From the NCBI GenBank assembly GCA_910578145.1, contig CAJTPJ010000025.1:1-8830 (forward strand): a stretch of DNA of 8,830 nt, read 5' to 3'. Made by a program: the position numbers and the translations under genes. Numbering within the stretch: the first letter of the stretch is position 1; every line of letters starts with the position of its first letter. This document shows positions 5,689-8,830 of this stretch, piece after piece. Source of the DNA: an uncultured Christensenella sp. GTDB lineage: Bacteria; Bacillota; Clostridia; Christensenellales; Borkfalkiaceae. The notes under the pieces were generated by a model, which was not told the DNA's origin, made no database searches, and was given only the letters and a program-made list of their open reading frames with translations.

Positions 5689-7422
5689 ATGGTAAATTCA
5701 TTGTTGGGGTTGTCCGGCGGAGACGTGCTTGCATTAATAAACAGCCTGTTTTTCATACTCGGCGGCATTGCCGTTTTTATGGTGGGTATGAATATGATGG
5801 GAGCAAGCCTTGAAACGGCGGCGGGCAAATCAATGCGCCGTCTTATGGGCAAAGCCACCAAAAACCGCTTTCTCGGCGTCGGTACGGGCGCGGCGGTAAC
5901 GGCCATAGTCAACAGCTCGGCGGCAACCACCGTTATGATAGTCGGCTTCGTAAACGTTGGGCTTATGACGCTCGCGCAGGCGGCTTCCGTAATTATGGGC
6001 GCGAACATAGGCACAACTATTTCCGCGTTTATTATGGCGCTTTCGGCGGCGGGCGGAATGGAGTTTTCCGTAGCGGCGGTATTCGCGCTTTTGGCGTTTA
6101 TCGGTTTCGTTTTAACGCTGGTCGGCAAAAACGACAAAATCAAGCGTATCGGCAACATATTCGAGGGTGTAGGGCTTATTTTCGTAGGTCTTAACGTAAT
6201 GTCTAACGCCGTCAGCGACCTTATGGAAGGCAACGTCGGCGAGGTTGTTGCCTCTATGTTTATCGCGCTTGGCAACGGCAAGGCTTCGCTTAGCTGGGAA
6301 ATCCCCGTTTTGTTTATTCTCGGCGCGTTGCTTACGGCGGCAATGCAGTCCTCGGCGGCGCTTACGGCTATAGTAATTTCGCTTGCGGCAAAGGGACTTA
6401 TTTCAATGCAAATGGCAATGTGCATTATCCTCGGCGCAAACGTGGGTACTTGCCTTACCTCGCTTATTTCCTCTATGGGCGCAAGCGTAAACGCGCGCCG
6501 CGCCGCAATGGTGCACTTGCTGTTTAACGTGGCGGGCTGTTTCATTTTTATTTGGCCGGTGGCTTTCGCGGGCAATTACATAGCAAAATTTTTAAGCAGT
6601 TTTATCTCGGATACCGAGTGGCAGATAGCAATCTTCCATATGGTTTTCAACCTTATAACTACGGCTTTATTGTTGCCGTTCGTTTCGGTGCTGGTTAAAC
6701 TTGCCTGCCTGATAGTGCCCGATAAAAAGGGTGCGGAAAGTACGGACGAGTACGAGCGTTTGGACAAGCGTCTGTTAAAAACCCCCGCGATTGCGGTTGG
6801 GCAGGTTAGAAAGGAGCTGGTGCAAATGGGCGGATTTGCGTTTGAAAATTACAAGCGTGCGCTGGATATGTTGCTCACGTTAGACCTTACCCAAAAAGAA
6901 GATTTTGCGGAAACCGAAAAACACATTAACGATTACAACAGTTTCATTTCGTCGTTCCTCGTCAAGCTGTCGTTGCTCGAACTCGGCGAAACGGACGAAA
7001 AGAAGGTGAGTTCGTTCTATCACGTGGCTTCCGACTTTGAAAGAATAGGCGATTACGCCGAAAATATTGTGGAGTACGCGGAAAAGCTGGCGGTTGACAA
7101 GTTTGATTTTTCCGAGCACGCGAAAGCTGAAATCTTGGATATGGACGGGCACCTTACCAACCTTTACGGTTACGTAACCAAGGTGTTTGCCGATATAGAT
7201 TTAAGCCTTATAGACAAGGTGGAAAACGAGGAAAGACTTACCGACGAAACTTGCGAAAAGATGCAACAGGCGCATCTCCGCCGTATGAACGAAGGCAGGT
7301 GTAACGCGGAAGTAGGCGCGGTTTATCTGCAACTTGCGATAAATATGGAGCGCATCGGCGACCATATGCATAATATTGCGAATTCTGTAAAAACTTATCA
7401 TTCAGAAACTAAAAATATTTAA
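5689..7422 (+). CDS. Na+/phosphate symporter with C-terminal PhoU domain
   Basis: This predicted inner-membrane sodium-coupled phosphate transporter has 577 residues. Two inverted Na_Pi_cotrans repeats form the transport domain. The first has the motif NSSAATTV (75-82) followed by GANIGTT (104-110); the second has QSSAALTA (220-227) followed by GANVGTC (249-255). About nine hydrophobic segments run up to residue 343. Residues 355-577 are a soluble helical PhoU-like domain with the two metal-binding signatures DFERIGDYAENI (449-460) and NMERIGDHMHNI (552-563). The organisation matches bacterial YjbB/NptA-type proteins carrying PhoU. The ATG at 5689 is chosen because GTGGG lies 6 bases upstream and because an earlier in-frame TTG is the promoter -35 box. 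The first repeat has Asn where QSS is usual. It heads an operon with the DUF1858 gene. Confidence 0.92.
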   Translation: MVNSLLGLSGGDVLALINSLFFILGGIAVFMVGMNMMGASLETAAGKSMRRLMGKATKNRFLGVGTGAAVTAIVNSSAATTVMIVGFVNVGLMTLAQAASVIMGANIGTTISAFIMALSAAGGMEFSVAAVFALLAFIGFVLTLVGKNDKIKRIGNIFEGVGLIFVGLNVMSNAVSDLMEGNVGEVVASMFIALGNGKASLSWEIPVLFILGALLTAAMQSSAALTAIVISLAAKGLISMQMAMCIILGANVGTCLTSLISSMGASVNARRAAMVHLLFNVAGCFIFIWPVAFAGNYIAKFLSSFISDTEWQIAIFHMVFNLITTALLLPFVSVLVKLACLIVPDKKGAESTDEYERLDKRLLKTPAIAVGQVRKELVQMGGFAFENYKRALDMLLTLDLTQKEDFAETEKHINDYNSFISSFLVKLSLLELGETDEKKVSSFYHVASDFERIGDYAENIVEYAEKLAVDKFDFSEHAKAEILDMDGHLTNLYGYVTKVFADIDLSLIDKVENEERLTDETCEKMQQAHLRRMNEGRCNAEVGAVYLQLAINMERIGDHMHNIANSVKTYHSETKNI

Positions 7423-7436
7423 AAGGAGATATATTT

Positions 7437-7634
7437 ATGGCAAAGATAACCAAGGATACTTTAATTGCGGATTGCCTTAAAATAAACCCCAACAGCGCGG
7501 AAATTTTGCAGGCGGTTGGTATGCACTGTTTAGGTTGCGCTATGGCTCACGGCGAAACTATCGAGCAGGCGGTTTACGTTCACGGCAACGACCTTGACGC
7601 GCTTTTGGCTAAATTGAACGAAGGCGTGGAGTAA
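7437..7634 (+). CDS. DUF1858 / TIGR03980 redox-disulfide domain protein
   Basis: The 65-residue cytosolic protein is a single DUF1858 domain, the type named for association with the hybrid cluster protein (prismane). The signature GMHCLGCAMAHGETIEQA spans 28-45, with a CxxC pair (C31, C34) and a further cysteine at C13. The helical N-terminal part (TLIADCLKINPNSAEILQAVG) is also typical. Its biochemical role is unknown; a thiol/disulfide or metal-binding function is inferred from the CxxC. AAGGAG lies 8 bases upstream of the ATG. It starts 14 bases after the transporter stop and is followed by a strong terminator, so the two genes should form one transcript. No hybrid cluster protein gene is in the window. 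Confidence 0.92.
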   Translation: MAKITKDTLIADCLKINPNSAEILQAVGMHCLGCAMAHGETIEQAVYVHGNDLDALLAKLNEGVE

Positions 7635-7660
7635 ATTACGGCATATATATAATAATAAGG

Positions 7661-7700
7661 AAAGTCCCCCCGACGGTTGAAACCGTGGGGGGGCTTTTAT
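7661..7700 (+). terminator. Strong rho-independent terminator after the DUF1858 gene
   Basis: AAAGTCCCCCC (7661-7671) pairs with GGGGGGGCTTT (7687-7697). Inside it ACGGT (7673-7677) pairs with ACCGT (7682-7686) around a TGAA loop, with a single bulged G at 7672. That gives about 16 pairs, followed by a T-rich tail. It closes the transporter operon. Confidence 0.93.
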
Positions 7701-7756
7701 TGTCAGGTATTGCCATAGCTGGAAAAATTTTTGCGTTGCGTTGCGGAATATTTTTT

Positions 7757-7765
7757 TGGTATAAT
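7757..7765 (+). promoter_or_regulatory. Extended -10 promoter for the NlpC/P60 lipoprotein gene
   Basis: TGGTATAAT gives a TGn extension plus a perfect -10 TATAAT (7760-7765). The best -35 candidate, TTGCGT (7736-7741), is weak at an 18-base spacing, which is consistent with an extended -10 promoter. The -35 area contains three TTGCG units in tandem (7731-7745). The start point should be near 7772. Confidence 0.75.
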
Positions 7766-7773
7766 GTCCTCGT

Positions 7774-7781
7774 AAAGGAGG
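7774..7781 (+). promoter_or_regulatory. Ribosome binding site with long spacing for the lipoprotein gene
   Basis: AAAGGAGG is a strong Shine-Dalgarno, but 12 bases separate it from the ATG at 7794, longer than the usual 5-9. No nearer in-frame start codon exists, and the signal peptide begins correctly at MKKSKR, so the start stands. Confidence 0.75.
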
Positions 7782-7793
7782 TATCGTTTATTT

Positions 7794-8672
7794 ATGAAAA
7801 AATCAAAACGCATCGCCGCAACGCTTGCAGCGTTTGCTGCCGCAATAACTTTAAGCGGTTGCGCCGCTAACGGAGCTTACAACGGCGAACAAAACGATAA
7901 CGTAGCAGATAATATAGAAATTGACGCGCCGACGGAAATTATTCCGCCTGCAACGATTACCCCCGTACCCGACAAGCCGGAGACGGGGCAACCGCCTGAG
8001 GAAGAGGACGCTCCTTCGGTAGTAGTTCCGTCCGTTAAAACGGTCACTTATATCGGGGTTACAACCAACGGCGTTAACATTCGTTCGGGCGCCGGCACGG
8101 GTTACGCAGCCCGCGGCGTTGCCGAAAAATCCACGCTGTACGCTATGAACGGCGCAAACGGCGGCTGGTACGAAACGGGTTATAAAAACAAATCGGCGTT
8201 TATTTCGTCAAAGTACTGCCAACAGGTTGAAATGGTTGCAAGCGAAGACGAGCGCATAGAGGCTATAATTGCAGAGGGTACTAAACTTTTGGGTACTGCG
8301 TACGTATTCGGCGCGGTCCGTTATCACGACGGCAACGGGCGGCTTTTAAAGAATTTTACCACCAGCGAGTTCGACTGCTCTTCGTTGATGCAGTACATAT
8401 TCTCGAAGGGCGCTCAATACGACTTGCAGGTTAACACCCGCACGCAAATTTATCAGGGCACAACGGTTACAAAATCACAGCTTAAGCGCGGCGACTTAAT
8501 GTTTTTCACCAACGAGGCGCGCAAGGATAAAGTAGGCGTCGAGCGCGTGGGGCACGTCGCCCTTTATCTCGGCGGCAACTGGATATTGCACACTGCTTCG
8601 GACTACGCGAAGATAGAACAGATTTCCGCAAAGCGGTGGAGCTTCTTTATCCAAGGACAAAGAATTTTCTAA
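7794..8672 (+). CDS. Lipoprotein with SH3b and NlpC/P60 cell-wall endopeptidase domains
   Basis: This 292-residue protein is predicted to be an exported peptidoglycan hydrolase anchored to the outer face of the membrane. A lipoprotein signal peptide (1-22) has a basic start KKSKR, an alanine-rich core and the lipobox LSGC, with C23 as the acylated residue. Residues 24-80 are an acidic, proline-rich linker (PTEIIPPATITPVPD and PETGQPPEEED) that likely spans the inner wall zone. A bacterial SH3 domain follows at about 84-142 (NGVNIRSGAGTGY), probably binding peptidoglycan. The NlpC/P60 domain (about 150-292) has the catalytic Cys195 in FDCSS, His254 in GHVALYLG and a third polar residue, His266, in ILHTAS. 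Such enzymes usually cut the D-Glu to diamino acid bond of stem peptides. An insert (177-190, YHDGNGRLLKNFTT) precedes the catalytic Cys. The gene is a single transcription unit. Confidence 0.93.
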   Translation: MKKSKRIAATLAAFAAAITLSGCAANGAYNGEQNDNVADNIEIDAPTEIIPPATITPVPDKPETGQPPEEEDAPSVVVPSVKTVTYIGVTTNGVNIRSGAGTGYAARGVAEKSTLYAMNGANGGWYETGYKNKSAFISSKYCQQVEMVASEDERIEAIIAEGTKLLGTAYVFGAVRYHDGNGRLLKNFTTSEFDCSSLMQYIFSKGAQYDLQVNTRTQIYQGTTVTKSQLKRGDLMFFTNEARKDKVGVERVGHVALYLGGNWILHTASDYAKIEQISAKRWSFFIQGQRIF

Positions 8673-8685
8673 AACCAAATAATTT

Positions 8686-8722
8686 CGGGCGGCGAATTGC
8701 AAATTCGCCGTCCGTTTTCTTT
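8686..8722 (+). terminator. Rho-independent terminator of the NlpC/P60 lipoprotein gene
   Basis: CGGGCGGCGAATT (8686-8698) pairs with AATTCGCCGTCCG (8702-8714) over 13 positions including one G-U pair, with a 3-base loop and TTTTCTTT directly after. It begins 13 bases past the stop codon. In the minus direction the hairpin lacks a T-tract, so it serves the plus-strand gene. Confidence 0.9.
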
Positions 8723-8751
8723 ACATATTATATATATTATATATAGCGCGG

Positions 8752-8830
8752 TTATTCTTCGCTTTTTAATTCGGGGTTTGAAACTTTTCCCGTAATAAAA
8801 TCGCCCTCGGCAGGCGGCGGGTTGGCTTTA
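8752..8830 (-). CDS. C-terminal fragment of an unidentified minus-strand protein
   Basis: An open frame enters from the right edge and ends with TAA at 8754-8752. The visible tail is about 25 residues, with a proline-rich stretch KANPPPAEG followed by DFITGKVSNPELKSEE. Codon choice resembles the neighbouring genes, and the frame ends just before an AT-rich spacer (8723-8751), facing the lipoprotein gene end to end. The fragment is too short to name a family. No terminator for it is obvious between 8723 and 8751. Confidence 0.5.
   Translation of the reverse strand, partial: KANPPPAEGDFITGKVSNPELKSEE

Noticed and set aside
5661..6575. A 304-codon open frame on the minus strand opposite the phosphate transporter
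   Set aside because: It is antisense to a well-supported gene, its translation has no family features, and long opposite-strand frames arise here from the GCN-rich codon use of the transporter.
7685..7870. Plus-strand frame of 61 codons overlapping the lipoprotein start
   Set aside because: It begins inside the terminator, spans the promoter and ribosome site, and overlaps a gene with a convincing signal peptide in another frame.
8723..8751. AT-rich alternating stretch suggesting an origin or promoter
   Set aside because: It is short, has no flanking boxes of an origin and lies between convergent gene ends; it reads as an ordinary spacer.

Overview
The window looks like ordinary chromosome from an anaerobic, low-to-mid GC member of the Bacillota (Clostridia-like, probably an uncultured gut-type lineage). 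This is inferred from three things: strong AAGGAGG ribosome sites with sigma-A type promoters, protein sequences of clostridial flavour, and a DUF1858/hybrid-cluster-associated CxxC protein. No mobile element, CRISPR array, rRNA or tRNA was recognised. The genetic code is standard.

Left half, minus strand (about 5560 down to 169). A four-gene run starts with trmL (tRNA wobble 2'-O-methyltransferase) and continues through rdgB (house-cleaning non-canonical NTP pyrophosphatase), a YfcE-type metallophosphoesterase whose start overlaps the rdgB stop by 4 bases, and an uncharacterised multi-pass membrane protein. It ends at a textbook terminator at 2903-2938. A separate near-consensus promoter (2863-2891) then drives a 573-residue phosphoglucomutase/phosphomannomutase. 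This is followed by a GC-rich hairpin and a YwaF/TMEM164-like integral membrane protein.

Right half, plus strand (5617 to 8722). Diverging from trmL is a Na+/phosphate symporter with a C-terminal PhoU domain, followed 14 bases later by a 65-residue DUF1858 protein. The pair is closed by a very strong terminator (7661-7700). Next comes a single-gene unit with an extended -10 promoter, encoding a lipoprotein with an SH3b domain and an NlpC/P60 cell-wall hydrolase domain, and ending at a terminator at 8686-8722. The last 79 bases hold the C-terminus of an unidentified minus-strand gene.

No wholly new system is evident. The most unusual signals are in the regulatory DNA. Both trmL and rdgB have a -35/-10 promoter with 17-base spacing whose -10 box ends exactly 6 bases before the ATG, with no Shine-Dalgarno sequence, so both mRNAs are predicted to be leaderless. 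The phosphate transporter leader carries two TTTACA units at an 11-base period, resembling the repeats bound by Bacillus PhoP. These are sequence readings and have not been tested.
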